DNA of 64,000 nt from Marinobacter alexandrii (GCF_005871205.1 NZ_SWKM01000013.1:558001-622000), one strand, 5' to 3'. Positions 49,059-58,757 are shown, counted from the first letter of the stretch. The notes: a model not told the origin generated them from the sequence alone. A program made the numbers and translations.

Positions 49059-50539
49059 GCCACACCACCATTCAGGTTCAAGCCGTGCTGGACCTGCTCT
49101 GCGTCACTGAACGGAATTTTCTGACCGGCCACTTCCTGGTACGCCTCGTGGCCTTTTCCTGCAATCAGAACCAGATCGTCCGACGTCGCCATCTGGATCG
49201 CCGTCTGAATGGCTTCTGCCCGGTCGTGAATCACCGACGCCCGATCCGGGGCGGAAAAGCCGGCCACGATATCACTGGCAATCACGACGGGATCTTCGCT
49301 GCGCGGGTTGTCGTCGGTAACGATGACGATGTCGGCCTGCGTTTCTGCCTCGCGCGCCATTTCCGGGCGCTTGCCACTGTCCCGATCGCCGCCACAACCG
49401 AACACGCAGATCAGGCGTCCGGTCACGTGGGGGCGTAGGGCCGCCAGAGCGTTGGCCAGCGCATCCGGGGTGTGGGCGTAATCCACCACAACCCGGACAC
49501 CATTGGCGCCACTGAACTTTTCCAGCCGGCCCGGAGGTGGCGTCAGGCTACTCACCGCCTGCTGCACCCGCTCAATGGGCACACCCAGACTCAGCACGGT
49601 TGCCATAGCGGCCAGGACATTGCTGGCGTTAAAGCTACCCATCAAGGGCACGGCGATGTCGAACGCTCCCCACTGGCCATCCACAGTCGCATCAAAGCCT
49701 TCATCCGTGGGTCGGAAAGACTTCAGCCAGAGTTCGGTCTGGGCTTCGTGGAGACTGTAGCGAACCCGGTCGCACTGACCGTCGAGCTGGTCAAACAGCT
49801 GCCGCCCAAATGGGTCGTCAAAATTGATCACCGAGACGTGCACGGCTTCCCGGTCAAACAGGCGCGCCTTGGCTTCGCCGTACGCTTCCATCGAGCCGTG
49901 GTAATCAAGGTGGTCACGGGTCAGGTTGGTGAATACCCCGGCGACAATGGTCAGACCATCAACCCGGCCCTGGTCCAGGGCATGGGAAGACACTTCCATC
50001 ACCGCGGCGCGGCCGCCCTGAGCCAGAATGCGGGACAACATACGGTTGATCTGCACCACGTCTGGCGTGGTGTGGGTCGCCGGTTGCAATGCGCCGGGCA
50101 TGCCGTAACCGAGCGTACCCAGAACACCGCAAGGCGTTCCGGTATCTTTCAGCAGCGCCGCAATGTATTGGCTGACCGAGGTTTTGCCGTTGGTGCCGGT
50201 AACACCAATCAGGCGCAGACGCTGGGACGGGTGTTCAAAGAACCGGTCCGCGATTTCGCCCAGACAGTCACGCAGGCCCACCACCGGAACCAGCAAGGCA
50301 CCCTGAAATTCCGAGCATTCACCCGGTTCGGACGATTCCAGCAGCACCACCGTCGCGCCCGCGGCGATGGCCTGTTCGAGGTAATGATCCGCAGGAGTCT
50401 TGGCGCCAGCAAGGGCGACAAAGGCATCCCCGGACTTCACCGTTCGGCTATCCGTTTTGAGCCCGTGAATGGTCACGTCGAACACCGACGGCACGGACAC
50501 AATCCCCTGTAACAACGTGCTGAGTGATGTGATGCACAT
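49055..50539 (-). CDS. murE: UDP-N-acetylmuramoyl-tripeptide synthetase (meso-DAP adding)
   Basis: Adds the third stem amino acid. Seen: ATP-binding VTGTNGKTSVSQYIAALL, TNLTRDHLDYHGSMEAY, and the DNPR motif in VTDDNPRSEDP, which marks the meso-diaminopimelate-specific branch rather than the Lys-adding one. 494 residues. The start lies four bases downstream of the ftsI stop. Confidence 0.98.
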   Translation of the reverse strand: MCITSLSTLLQGIVSVPSVFDVTIHGLKTDSRTVKSGDAFVALAGAKTPADHYLEQAIAAGATVVLLESSEPGECSEFQGALLVPVVGLRDCLGEIADRFFEHPSQRLRLIGVTGTNGKTSVSQYIAALLKDTGTPCGVLGTLGYGMPGALQPATHTTPDVVQINRMLSRILAQGGRAAVMEVSSHALDQGRVDGLTIVAGVFTNLTRDHLDYHGSMEAYGEAKARLFDREAVHVSVINFDDPFGRQLFDQLDGQCDRVRYSLHEAQTELWLKSFRPTDEGFDATVDGQWGAFDIAVPLMGSFNASNVLAAMATVLSLGVPIERVQQAVSSLTPPPGRLEKFSGANGVRVVVDYAHTPDALANALAALRPHVTGRLICVFGCGGDRDSGKRPEMAREAETQADIVIVTDDNPRSEDPVVIASDIVAGFSAPDRASVIHDRAEAIQTAIQMATSDDLVLIAGKGHEAYQEVAGQKIPFSDAEQVQHGLNLNGGVA

Positions 50540-50543
50540 AGGC

Positions 50544-52292
50544 CTACCCTCGCTCCCCGGCTGTCTTCACCGGCGCATTCGCGCCACCGACTTCCAGTTC
50601 CGGCTTCACATTCAACAGTCGCAATGCGTCACTCATGACCCGGGCGAATACCGGCGCAGCAACTTCACCACCGTAATATTCGCCGGACTGAGGCGCATCC
50701 ACCGCTACAACCGTGACAATTCGGGGGTTATCGATCGGGGCCATACCAGCAAAGATCGCCTTATATTGGCTGTCCTCGTAACCCTGCTTTCCAACCAGGT
50801 GAACCGTTCCGGTCTTGCCGCCAGCGGAGTAAAAGCCCGGCTGGGCGCGCTTACCGGTGCCACGGGAAACCACTTCCCGAAGCATGTTCCTGACTTCGTA
50901 GGTCACCTTTTCTGAGAGTACCCGCTGTCCCACAGGTTCCCCGTCCAGCTTGATCAGGCTCAACGGATAACGGACCCCACCATTGGCAATCACCATGTAG
51001 GCCTGGGCTAGCTGCAGAGCGTTGACGCTCATGCCGTAGCCGTACGACAGCGTTGCCTCCTCAACCGGACGCCATTTTGGCGGTGACGGCAGCACGCCAA
51101 CTGCCTCGCCAGGGAAGCCGATACCCGTTGGCTGTCCGAGCCCGAGCCGGCTGTAGAGGTTTCGGATGGTGTCACCACCAATGTCGGTGGCAATCATGCT
51201 TATGCCGACGTTGCTGGATTTGGCAATGATATCGGTGAGGTTGATCGCACCATAATTGCGATGATCACGAATGGTGAATCGACCAAACCGGCGATAGCCG
51301 GGTGACGTGTCGATAGTGGTGTTGACTGAGTAATCGCCGGACTCAAGCGCCGCCGCCATCGAGATCGGCTTCATGGTTGAACCGGGCTCGAACAGATCGG
51401 TAATCGCTTTGTTTCGGAGATTTTCCGGGGCCAGTTGGCTGCGATCATTGGGGTTGTAGGAGCCCTGGTTCGCCATCGCGAGCACCTCGCCGGTATCCAC
51501 ATCCAGCATCACCAGGGTTCCGCCCCTGGCACTGTGCGCCTGAACCACCGCCTTAAGCTCCCGATAGGCCAAATATTGAAGACGGAGATCAATGCTGAGC
51601 TGAAGATTGTGGCCGGGGCTGGCATCACGAATAAGGGTCAGGTCCTTGATAACCCGACCACGGTTGTCCTTGAGTACGCGCTTGCGACCAGATTCCCCGG
51701 ACAGCCATTGATTATACGCCAGCTCCATGCCTTCCTGCCCGCGCTCATCAATATTGGTGAAGCCAACAATGTGAGCAGTCACTTCCCCGGCCGGATAATA
51801 ACGACGGTACTCCTGACGGGAATAAACACCGTCGATATCCAGCGCCATCACTTCTTTAGCAAGGCCAGGCTGAACCTTCCGGCGCAGGTAGATGAACTCA
51901 CGATCGGCGTAGGTTTCCAAGCGTTCACGAAGCCCGGCCTCGCTAATATTGAGTAGCCGGGAAAGGTTGGTCAGGCGGGCCTCACCTGCATCCATCTCGG
52001 AAGGGTTAGCCCAAAGAGTCTGAACCGGAGTACTAACTGCCAGCGGCTCACCGTATCGGTCAGAGACTACGCCGCGATGGGCGTCAATGGACTCGACGCG
52101 AATGGTTCGAACGTCACCCTGCTGACGCAGAAAATCGTTATCAACGATATGCAGATCAACCAAGCGCCAGCCAAGAGCTACGACCACCAGCAGAAAAACG
52201 CCCAGCACGGAGCCATAGCGCCAGGCCTTGAGGCCGGACGCCAATCGCTGGCTCCATGTTTTCTGCGTTCCCTGACCGGACAAATCAATCAC
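50544..52292 (-). CDS. ftsI: Penicillin-binding protein 3 (septal transpeptidase FtsI)
   Basis: Crosslinks septal peptidoglycan together with FtsW. Seen: one membrane anchor (VLGVFLLVVVALGWRLVDLHIV), PBP dimer domain, and transpeptidase motifs FEPGSTMKPIS (SxxK), AKSSNVGIS (SxN) and GGKTGTVHLVG (KTG). 582 residues from a GTG at 52292; a TTG three codons later has better spacing from the AGGG upstream. Confidence 0.97.
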   Translation of the reverse strand: MIDLSGQGTQKTWSQRLASGLKAWRYGSVLGVFLLVVVALGWRLVDLHIVDNDFLRQQGDVRTIRVESIDAHRGVVSDRYGEPLAVSTPVQTLWANPSEMDAGEARLTNLSRLLNISEAGLRERLETYADREFIYLRRKVQPGLAKEVMALDIDGVYSRQEYRRYYPAGEVTAHIVGFTNIDERGQEGMELAYNQWLSGESGRKRVLKDNRGRVIKDLTLIRDASPGHNLQLSIDLRLQYLAYRELKAVVQAHSARGGTLVMLDVDTGEVLAMANQGSYNPNDRSQLAPENLRNKAITDLFEPGSTMKPISMAAALESGDYSVNTTIDTSPGYRRFGRFTIRDHRNYGAINLTDIIAKSSNVGISMIATDIGGDTIRNLYSRLGLGQPTGIGFPGEAVGVLPSPPKWRPVEEATLSYGYGMSVNALQLAQAYMVIANGGVRYPLSLIKLDGEPVGQRVLSEKVTYEVRNMLREVVSRGTGKRAQPGFYSAGGKTGTVHLVGKQGYEDSQYKAIFAGMAPIDNPRIVTVVAVDAPQSGEYYGGEVAAPVFARVMSDALRLLNVKPELEVGGANAPVKTAGERG

Positions 52293-52316
52293 CCTGACGG
52301 TTGTTGTTTTCGTTTA

Positions 52317-52721
52317 TTAGCGTGCCAACGCCGGCGACATCAGTGGTACCAGAACGATATCCTGGCGCCCTGGAACGACCATCCCGAAACGCTCCGCTGC
52401 AAGCGTTTCGACCCGGCCATGGGCACTCAAGGCACTCTGCTCCAGCAACAACTGGCTCCACTCCCGCTGATAGCGGTCGCGCTCGCCCTGCAACTGGGAC
52501 AGCGTATTGAATAGCTCGCGGTTCTCATGGGCGCTGACCACGACGCCAATGGATGAGGCCACCAGCAATGTCACCAATGCCATTGAAATCATGACATTGC
52601 GCTGCCGCGTGGCATCAAAAACCTGCCGAGAAATCCGCACGGCCGTGGCAACACCCACACGCATCCGCTGCTTGTTGAGCTTGACCGCTTTAACTGGCTG
52701 TTCGATTGCTACCGCACCCAT
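52317..52721 (-). CDS. ftsL: Cell division protein FtsL
   Basis: Small bitopic protein of the FtsQLB complex that activates FtsWI. Seen: 134 residues with a basic cytoplasmic region, one membrane segment (VMISMALVTLLVASSIGVVVSA) and a periplasmic leucine-zipper-like coiled coil (ELFNTLSQLQGERDRYQREWSQLLLE). Identity is supported by its place between rsmH and ftsI; sequence conservation in this family is low. Confidence 0.93.
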   Translation of the reverse strand: MGAVAIEQPVKAVKLNKQRMRVGVATAVRISRQVFDATRQRNVMISMALVTLLVASSIGVVVSAHENRELFNTLSQLQGERDRYQREWSQLLLEQSALSAHGRVETLAAERFGMVVPGRQDIVLVPLMSPALAR

Positions 52722-52723
52722 GG

Positions 52724-53707
52724 TTAGGCGCTCCCCTTCGACTTATTACCTGAATCAATTCGTTCCAGAACGCGCATAACTGCGCTCCGGGCCCTGACAT
52801 TATCTCCAACCTCTTCCGCACCAGCTTTCGCCGCCTTGCCTATCAGGCGAAACGCCGAAGCTTCCTGATCGGCAGTCACCGGAATGCCTTTTGGCAGTTG
52901 CGGGCCGCGCGCGAGATCACGCATAAACCGCTTCACCACCCGGTCTTCGAGGGAATGAAAACTGATCACAACCAGCCGGCCACCGGGCGCAAGCCGATCA
53001 GCCGCTACCTTCAGCCCTACTTCCAGATCCTCAAGCTCCCGATTGATGAAAATCCGAATGGCTTGAAAGGTCCGGGTCGCCGGGTGCTTGTGTTTTTCTT
53101 TCTTGGGTACTGCCTCGCTCACCAATTCGGCGAGTTGGCGGGTGGTTTCAATGGCCTCTTCCTGACGGCGCGCCACCACTAAACGGGCGATACGGCGGGA
53201 GAAACGCTCCTCGCCGTATCGATAGATGACATCGGCAATGTCCTTTTCGTCCGCCTCGGCCAGCCATTCCGCCGCGCTCGGGGACTGCTGCGGATTCATC
53301 CGCATATCCAGCGGGCCATCACGCATGAAGCTGAAGCCTCGCGAAGCATCATCCAACTGCGGCGAGGAGACACCGAGATCCATCAGAACGCCGTTTACGG
53401 TCGGCCACTGCTTACGCTCAAGTGCCACGCTCAAATCCGCGAAGGAACCGTGAAACCAGGAAAATCGTGCATCTTCAGCCGCCAGTTTTTCGGCCACCCG
53501 AATGGCCTCTGGGTCTTTATCGATGCCCAGAAGGTGCCCCTGTTCCCCCAGGTGCCCCAAAACCAGCCGACTGTGACCACCACGACCAAAGGTGGCGTCG
53601 ACATAGACGCCCTCGGGATCATTGACCAGGTAGTCGACCGCCGAATCCAGAAGTACCGAGCGATGCGAGAACGCGGCCCCGGCCTTCTGCTTACGTCCGG
53701 AGGTCAT
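52724..53707 (-). CDS. rsmH: 16S rRNA (cytosine(1402)-N(4))-methyltransferase
   Basis: Methylates N4 of C1402 in the ribosomal P site; the 2'-O methylation of the same base is done by RsmI, encoded at 54868-55734. Seen: SAM-binding [43 protein letters not shown] and [16 protein letters not shown]. 327 residues. The ATG overlaps the mraZ stop by four bases. Confidence 0.98.
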   Translation of the reverse strand: MTSGRKQKAGAAFSHRSVLLDSAVDYLVNDPEGVYVDATFGRGGHSRLVLGHLGEQGHLLGIDKDPEAIRVAEKLAAEDARFSWFHGSFADLSVALERKQWPTVNGVLMDLGVSSPQLDDASRGFSFMRDGPLDMRMNPQQSPSAAEWLAEADEKDIADVIYRYGEERFSRRIARLVVARRQEEAIETTRQLAELVSEAVPKKEKHKHPATRTFQAIRIFINRELEDLEVGLKVAADRLAPGGRLVVISFHSLEDRVVKRFMRDLARGPQLPKGIPVTADQEASAFRLIGKAAKAGAEEVGDNVRARSAVMRVLERIDSGNKSKGSA

Positions 53708-54156
53708 AGGGACAGCGCCTCCATCTCAGGGGGCATATCATCGTCGCCGGAGGATTCATCGAGCCAGGCAAGCCAGCGCTCCTCACTCCACAATTCCAGT
53801 TTTTTACCCTGACCAATCAACATCAGCTTCTTCTCTAGATGAGCGTAACTTCTCAGTGTCGGTGGAATCAGGATACGCCCCGCGGAGTCCAGCTCCATGG
53901 GCGCCGCATTACCAAGCAGCAATCGCTGCAACCGGCGCGCCGCCTTGTTCATGTTGGGTAGCGCTTCAATCTTGGGTCGCAGCGCCTCCCATTCGGGCTC
54001 GGGATAAACCAGCAAACACCGTTCTTCATCAGCATTGGCCGTCAATACAATGCGCCCACCACAGAGCTGCGCGAGTTCTTCGCGCAGCTTGGCGGGGATC
54101 GCCAGGCGACCCTTCGCATCCATATTGATGGCATGACTGCCGAGAAAATTGCTCAT
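53704..54156 (-). CDS. mraZ: Transcriptional regulator MraZ
   Basis: DNA-binding repressor of the dcw cluster. Seen: 150 residues with two AbrB-like repeats, each with a D-x-A/G-GR motif: [16 protein letters not shown] and [18 protein letters not shown]. First gene of the cluster, preceded by a promoter and four of its expected binding boxes, so autoregulation is likely. Confidence 0.97.
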   Translation of the reverse strand: MSNFLGSHAINMDAKGRLAIPAKLREELAQLCGGRIVLTANADEERCLLVYPEPEWEALRPKIEALPNMNKAARRLQRLLLGNAAPMELDSAGRILIPPTLRSYAHLEKKLMLIGQGKKLELWSEERWLAWLDESSGDDDMPPEMEALSL

Positions 54157-54180
54157 CTACACCGTCTCTGGGGGCTCAAA

Positions 54181-54215
54181 ACCACAAAAAACCACTACAA
54201 ACCACTTTTTCCCAC
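54181..54215 (-). promoter_or_regulatory. Four MraZ boxes at 10-base spacing
   Basis: On the minus strand GTGGG, GTGGT, GTGGT and GTGGT begin exactly ten bases apart (plus-strand blocks 54211-54215, 54201-54205, 54191-54195, 54181-54185), each followed by an A/T-rich pentamer. Known: MraZ binds GTGG(G/T)-type repeats with this period upstream of mraZ. They cover the region just after the predicted transcription start. Confidence 0.85.
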
Positions 54216-54223
54216 TTCTGCAC

Positions 54224-54252
54224 ACTATAGAAACACGCAATACACAATGCAA
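54224..54252 (-). promoter_or_regulatory. Sigma70-type promoter of the dcw cluster (Pmra)
   Basis: Minus strand: -35 TTGCAT (54247-54252), 17-base spacer, -10 TATAGT (54224-54229). Predicted start near 54217 puts the first MraZ box at the transcription start and the mraZ ATG about 60 bases downstream. Confidence 0.75.
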
Positions 54253-54411
54253 GCGCCGCGAACAGCGTCGCACTGGCAAAAGTTCCTTTTATGACAAGAG
54301 GTTACAGCGAATGATTTAAGATGACGGCGAGATTACGGATAAGAAAAGAAGGAAAATCAAACACCTGCAAAAAAGTCTGAAGAAGGCAAGTTAGGTTTGA
54401 GAATCTTTGGC

Positions 54412-54446
54412 TATAACACGCACCACCAATGGTGGTGCGTGTTATA
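54412..54446. repeat. Perfect 17-base-arm inverted repeat after rnpB
   Basis: The left arm TATAACACGCACCACCA and its exact reverse complement are separated by one base. It lies fourteen bases past the 3' end of rnpB. Neither side has a T-tract, so it is not a standard intrinsic terminator. Function unknown. Between it and the Pmra promoter (54253-54411) I see no gene or motif. Confidence 0.85.
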
Positions 54447-54460
54447 AGGAGAAGAGAAAT

Positions 54461-54808
<348 letters not shown>

Positions 54809-54814
54809 GTCGAG

Positions 54815-54843
54815 ACCATACTCTTGCCCTACAGGCCTTGCAA
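54815..54843 (-). promoter_or_regulatory. Promoter of rnpB
   Basis: Minus strand: -35 TTGCAA (54838-54843), 17-base spacer, -10 TATGGT (54815-54820). The expected start, seven bases further, coincides with the estimated 5' end of RNase P RNA. Confidence 0.7.
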
Positions 54844-54867
54844 GGAAAAGTACCGGCGTAGAAATGC

Positions 54868-55734
54868 CTACTTCAGCTCCAACGCCCGTTGATAAAGCTC
54901 GTTCTTTGGCCGCCCGCTCAGTTCAGCCACCAGTTTAGCCACTTTTTTTACCGGCAATTCGGGCAACAGCAGCTTGAGCAGGCGATCTACGTCCAAAGTC
55001 CCAGCGTCATCGTCACTGGCCACCGGCTCGGCACCGCGAATCATCACCACGAACTCACCCTTGGTGCCGTGCGGATCAGCCTCCAGGGTTGCCAGCACCT
55101 CAGCGACACTGCCGGAATAAAAGGTCTCAAAGGTTTTGGTCAGTTCACGACCAAGGACAATTTCCCGCTCCTCGCCAAACACCGCGGCGATATCGCTCAC
55201 TGCATCCAGAATGCGGTGGGGCGATTCGTAGAACACCAGAGTTGCCGTTTCCCGAACCTGCTGCTCCAGGGCGGCGCGCCGACCGGAGCGCTTGGCGGGC
55301 AAGAACCCGACAAAAAGGAACCGGTCGGTGGGCAGGCCGGCAGCACTGAGAGCCGCAACCAGGGCACAGGCCCCCGGGATGGGAGAAACCTTGAGACCGC
55401 GATTGCGGGCTTCACGGACGAGCACATAGCCCGGGTCTGAAATCAGCGGTGTACCCGCATCGGAAATCAGCGCAACATTGCGACCCGCCTCTAGCTCCTG
55501 AAGCAGACTGCCGGCCCGGTCGCGCTCATTGTGGTCGTGCAGCGCAATCAGGCGCTTGTTCAACCCCAAGTGCTGCAGCAATCGGCCACTGTGGCGAGTG
55601 TCCTCGGCGGCCACCACTTCGACACTGTTCAGCACAGACACAGCACGGGCAGACAAGTCGTCCAGATTGCCGATGGGTGTAGCCACAATATAGAGAACGC
55701 CTTGAGCCTTCTCTTTTTTGCCGGCCTCGGACAC
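54868..55734 (-). CDS. rsmI: 16S rRNA (cytidine(1402)-2'-O)-methyltransferase
   Basis: Completes the m4Cm1402 modification with RsmH. Seen: tetrapyrrole-methylase fold with LYIVATPIGNLDDLSARAV, AEDTRHSGRLLQHLG, ISDAGTPLISDPGYVLV, and GACALVAALSAAGLPTDRFLFVGFLP. I chose the GTG at 55734, which has a GGGAG-like site upstream and gives 288 residues; an in-frame TTG eight codons earlier is possible. Divergent from lpoA. Confidence 0.96.
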   Translation of the reverse strand: MSEAGKKEKAQGVLYIVATPIGNLDDLSARAVSVLNSVEVVAAEDTRHSGRLLQHLGLNKRLIALHDHNERDRAGSLLQELEAGRNVALISDAGTPLISDPGYVLVREARNRGLKVSPIPGACALVAALSAAGLPTDRFLFVGFLPAKRSGRRAALEQQVRETATLVFYESPHRILDAVSDIAAVFGEEREIVLGRELTKTFETFYSGSVAEVLATLEADPHGTKGEFVVMIRGAEPVASDDDAGTLDVDRLLKLLLPELPVKKVAKLVAELSGRPKNELYQRALELK

Positions 55735-55890
55735 CGACTCCCTACCCTCAGATTTCAAATTCTGTGCCTCATTGTCTCTGACGCTTGCACAATGACACTT
55801 ACGTCATGTGAATTAACCCCGGAGCTGTTAAACTTGCCACCGTCAGATCGGCGCCACAAGCCCATTTATCCGGAGTAGTTCGAGCTTGCC

Positions 55891-57765
55891 ATGATCAAAA
55901 ATCCCGTCAACCACCGAGCCCTCGCCACCGTCTTTGCCGTGGCCCTGTTGTCCGCCGGTTGTGCCAGCGTAAACCTTCAGTCCCACGTTGCCCAGAGTCC
56001 GGAGCAGGCGCTGGAGCTTGCCGGCCAGGAAGACAATCGCGAAACCGCGCAACGCTATCTGCTGCGCATTGCCAGCCGGTTTCAGGATCAAGGCGACCAT
56101 ATGGCGGCGCGAACGCTACTGCGAAGCCCACAGTTAACGCAACCGGCACCGGGGCTGGAAAGCCAGAAACGACTGCTGGCGATGGCAAGCGCCACCGCTC
56201 TGGACGATAGCGACTGGGCGCGCACTCTGGCTGCAAGCCTGTCTCCGGACAGTATCACCGAATACAGCCCGAATTTGATGAACCGGGCGGCCCGATTGCA
56301 GGCCGAGACCTACACTCTGGCCGGCGAGCCGCTGCCCGCAGCCATGACCCTGATCCTGCTAACCCAGACCGACAGCCAGGCGAATCCGCAGCAGTTGCAC
56401 GACCTGATCTGGCAGCAACTGAAGACCGTTCCGGATCGGGCACTGAAAACCGCAAACAGCGAAGCCATCGGCTACGAAGCAGAAGGCTGGCTGGAACTGG
56501 CCATGACCGTACGTGCGCCCGGCATTGAGCTCGACCAGCAGGGCCGGACCATACGGAACTGGCAAAACAACTGGCCCGGACACCCGGCCGCCCAGGTTTT
56601 GCCATCAGAACTGCAACTGATTGCGACCCTGGTGGAAAGCCGTCCTGAAAAGATTGCACTCGCGCTGCCGCTGACCGGCCCCCTGGGCGCCGCTGGCAAA
56701 GCCATTCGTGATGGCTTTATCGCGGCCTACTACCAGGACCCGTCCGTTGACCGTGACGTCACCGAAATCCGGGTTGTTGATACTTCGAACACGCCGTTCA
56801 AGGAACTGTACGGCAAACTGTCCGGGGAAAACGTCGACCTGATCGTCGGACCGCTTGAGAAGGAAGCACTGACCACCCTCAGCGCAATGAACACCCTTCC
56901 GGTTCCGGCACTAGGGCTGAACTACCTGCCAGCAGGCAAAAAAGCCCCAGAGGGTCTCTACCAGTTTGGCCTGTCAGCGGAAGACGAAGCCCGGCAGATT
57001 GCCGACCGACTCAAGGCCAAGACCATTCGTCATGCTCTGGTCCTGATCCCCCAGGGCGAATGGGGCGACCGGATTGAAACGGCCTTGAAGCTGCGAATGG
57101 CCGAAAACGGCAGTGAGGCCCTGGCCATCGAACGCTTCTTCCGGGACGATAACCTGCGCGCGGTAACCGCCGACCTGCTGGGCATCAGCGTATCCCGGGA
57201 CCGCGCAATCCAGGTAGAGCGCACCATCGGACTGGACGTGGAATTCGAACCCCGGCGCCGGCAAGATGCCGAAGCCATTATCATGGTCGCCGAGCCGACC
57301 ATCGCCCGGCAGTTCAAGCCTCTTTTTGCCTACTACTTTGGCGGCGATCTGCCCGTATATTCCCCGTCAATCGTTTACGAGGGCGATCCGGATCCGGCCC
57401 GGGATCGTGACCTGGACCAGGTGATCTTCACCGATACCCCGTGGACCCTTGGCAAGGAGAACAAGCTGCAAGCCGAAGCCAAACAACATCTTTCTGGCAC
57501 CCAAGGCCAGCTTGGCCGCCTGTTTGCCATGGGAGCCGACGCCTGGCAACTGAGCAAGCGCCTCCCCTTGTTGCGCCAGGTGGAGTCGGCGGCCATCAAC
57601 GGCCAAACCGGTGAACTCACTATGAGCGACGACGGCAGCATTCATCGGGAGCAACTCTGGGCACAATTTCGCAATGGGCGCCCGGAACTGCTACCAGAAC
57701 TCGAACCCACTGAAGCTGCGACCGCCGAAGAGGAAACCCCCGGCTCAACGGTTCAGGGCGAGTAA
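55891..57765 (+). CDS. lpoA: Penicillin-binding protein activator LpoA
   Basis: Outer-membrane lipoprotein that stimulates the bifunctional synthase PBP1A. Seen: signal peptide ending in a lipobox (LLSAGC), a helical TPR-like N-terminal domain (about residues 30-240), and a C-terminal periplasmic-binding-protein-like domain starting KIALALPLTGPLGAAGKAIRDGF. 624 residues. It opens a plus-strand group with yraN and the SIS gene; stop-to-start gaps are 26 and 9 bases, so the three are probably co-transcribed. Confidence 0.94.
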   Translation: MIKNPVNHRALATVFAVALLSAGCASVNLQSHVAQSPEQALELAGQEDNRETAQRYLLRIASRFQDQGDHMAARTLLRSPQLTQPAPGLESQKRLLAMASATALDDSDWARTLAASLSPDSITEYSPNLMNRAARLQAETYTLAGEPLPAAMTLILLTQTDSQANPQQLHDLIWQQLKTVPDRALKTANSEAIGYEAEGWLELAMTVRAPGIELDQQGRTIRNWQNNWPGHPAAQVLPSELQLIATLVESRPEKIALALPLTGPLGAAGKAIRDGFIAAYYQDPSVDRDVTEIRVVDTSNTPFKELYGKLSGENVDLIVGPLEKEALTTLSAMNTLPVPALGLNYLPAGKKAPEGLYQFGLSAEDEARQIADRLKAKTIRHALVLIPQGEWGDRIETALKLRMAENGSEALAIERFFRDDNLRAVTADLLGISVSRDRAIQVERTIGLDVEFEPRRRQDAEAIIMVAEPTIARQFKPLFAYYFGGDLPVYSPSIVYEGDPDPARDRDLDQVIFTDTPWTLGKENKLQAEAKQHLSGTQGQLGRLFAMGADAWQLSKRLPLLRQVESAAINGQTGELTMSDDGSIHREQLWAQFRNGRPELLPELEPTEAATAEEETPGSTVQGE

Positions 57766-57791
57766 AACGCCAAACAACGGATTGTTTTGCC

Positions 57792-58157
57792 ATGGACGGC
57801 AATAAAGCAGTAGGCAACCATTACGAGGGCGTTGCCGCACGGTACCTGACCAATCGCGGCGTACGCATCATTGCCCGCAATATCCACAGCCGTGGTGGTG
57901 AGATCGACCTGATCGGGCAGGACGGGGAAACACTGGTATTCTTTGAGGTGCGCTATCGCGGACCTGGTAGTCTCGCCGACCCGGCTAGCTCAATCACCCC
58001 TCAAAAACAGCGCAGAGTCCGGCAGGCGGCGGCTTTTTACCTCCACCGTCATGGACTATGGGACTGCCTGAGCCGCATTGATGTTATCGCCATAAGCCCG
58101 GGAACCGTAAAAAGATACCGGGTACAATGGATTAAGAACGCAATTGACGCAGGGTAA
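57792..58157 (+). CDS. YraN family protein (UPF0102)
   Basis: Seen: 121 residues with the endonuclease-like core GNHYEGVAARYLTNRGVRIIARN, GGEIDLIGQDGETLVFFEVRYR and FYLHRHGLWDCLSRIDVIAI. The E-x-D...E-V-R pattern resembles restriction-endonuclease-fold nucleases, but activity of the family is not established. Always found beside lpoA in related genomes known to me. Confidence 0.93.
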   Translation: MDGNKAVGNHYEGVAARYLTNRGVRIIARNIHSRGGEIDLIGQDGETLVFFEVRYRGPGSLADPASSITPQKQRRVRQAAAFYLHRHGLWDCLSRIDVIAISPGTVKRYRVQWIKNAIDAG

Positions 58158-58166
58158 ACAGACGTA

Positions 58167-58757
58167 ATGACGGACACCGAACACCAGATCAACCAATGGT
58201 TCGCCAGCCACATGGAGCAGACCGCACAGGCGGCAAGTACAGCTGGACCAGCCATCGAGGAAGTCGCCGATGCCTTCGTCAACGCCCTGCTGCAGGATGG
58301 CAAAATTATCACCTGCGCCAACGGCAATGCCAACGTTCTGGCCCAGTACTTCTGCACCGCACTACTGAACCGGTTTGATCAGGACCGACCCGCCCTGCCC
58401 GCCATTAACCTGGGGGCGGACGCCACGACCTACTCGGCCATCTGCCGGGATAACCGCTTCAACGACACCTTTTCGCGCCAGGTGCGCGCCATCGGTAAAC
58501 CAGGTGACTTGCTGTTCGTGATTGTTGACGACGGACACAAGGCCAACCTGATCCAGGCTATTCAGGCCGCCCATGATCGGGAGATGAACGTGGTAGTGCT
58601 GAGCGCTCGGGAGAAATCGGACATCACCTCCCTGATGCACCCGGAAGACCATGAAATCGCCCTCAATAACCTCTCGCCCACCGAAGCAACCCCCCTGCTC
58701 ATGGTCATCATCAATGCCCTGTGCGGACTGATTGACAGCAAATTATTCGGGGGATAA
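58167..58757 (+). CDS. SIS domain protein, GmhA/DiaA-like, with degenerate ligand motifs
   Basis: Seen: 196 residues aligning throughout with GmhA and DiaA (LLNRFDQDRPALPAINL, FSRQVRAIGKPGDLLFVI, LCGLIDSKLF). The sugar-phosphate motif CGNGxSA reads CANGNAN (50-56), the second phosphate loop STSGNS reads VDDGHK (120-125), the TARIQE block reads TEATPL, and the isomerase His is Asn183, as in DiaA. Inference: not an active heptose-phosphate isomerase; more likely a DiaA-like partner of DnaA or another scaffold. Followed by a terminator shared with sspB. Confidence 0.8.
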   Translation: MTDTEHQINQWFASHMEQTAQAASTAGPAIEEVADAFVNALLQDGKIITCANGNANVLAQYFCTALLNRFDQDRPALPAINLGADATTYSAICRDNRFNDTFSRQVRAIGKPGDLLFVIVDDGHKANLIQAIQAAHDREMNVVVLSAREKSDITSLMHPEDHEIALNNLSPTEATPLLMVIINALCGLIDSKLFGG

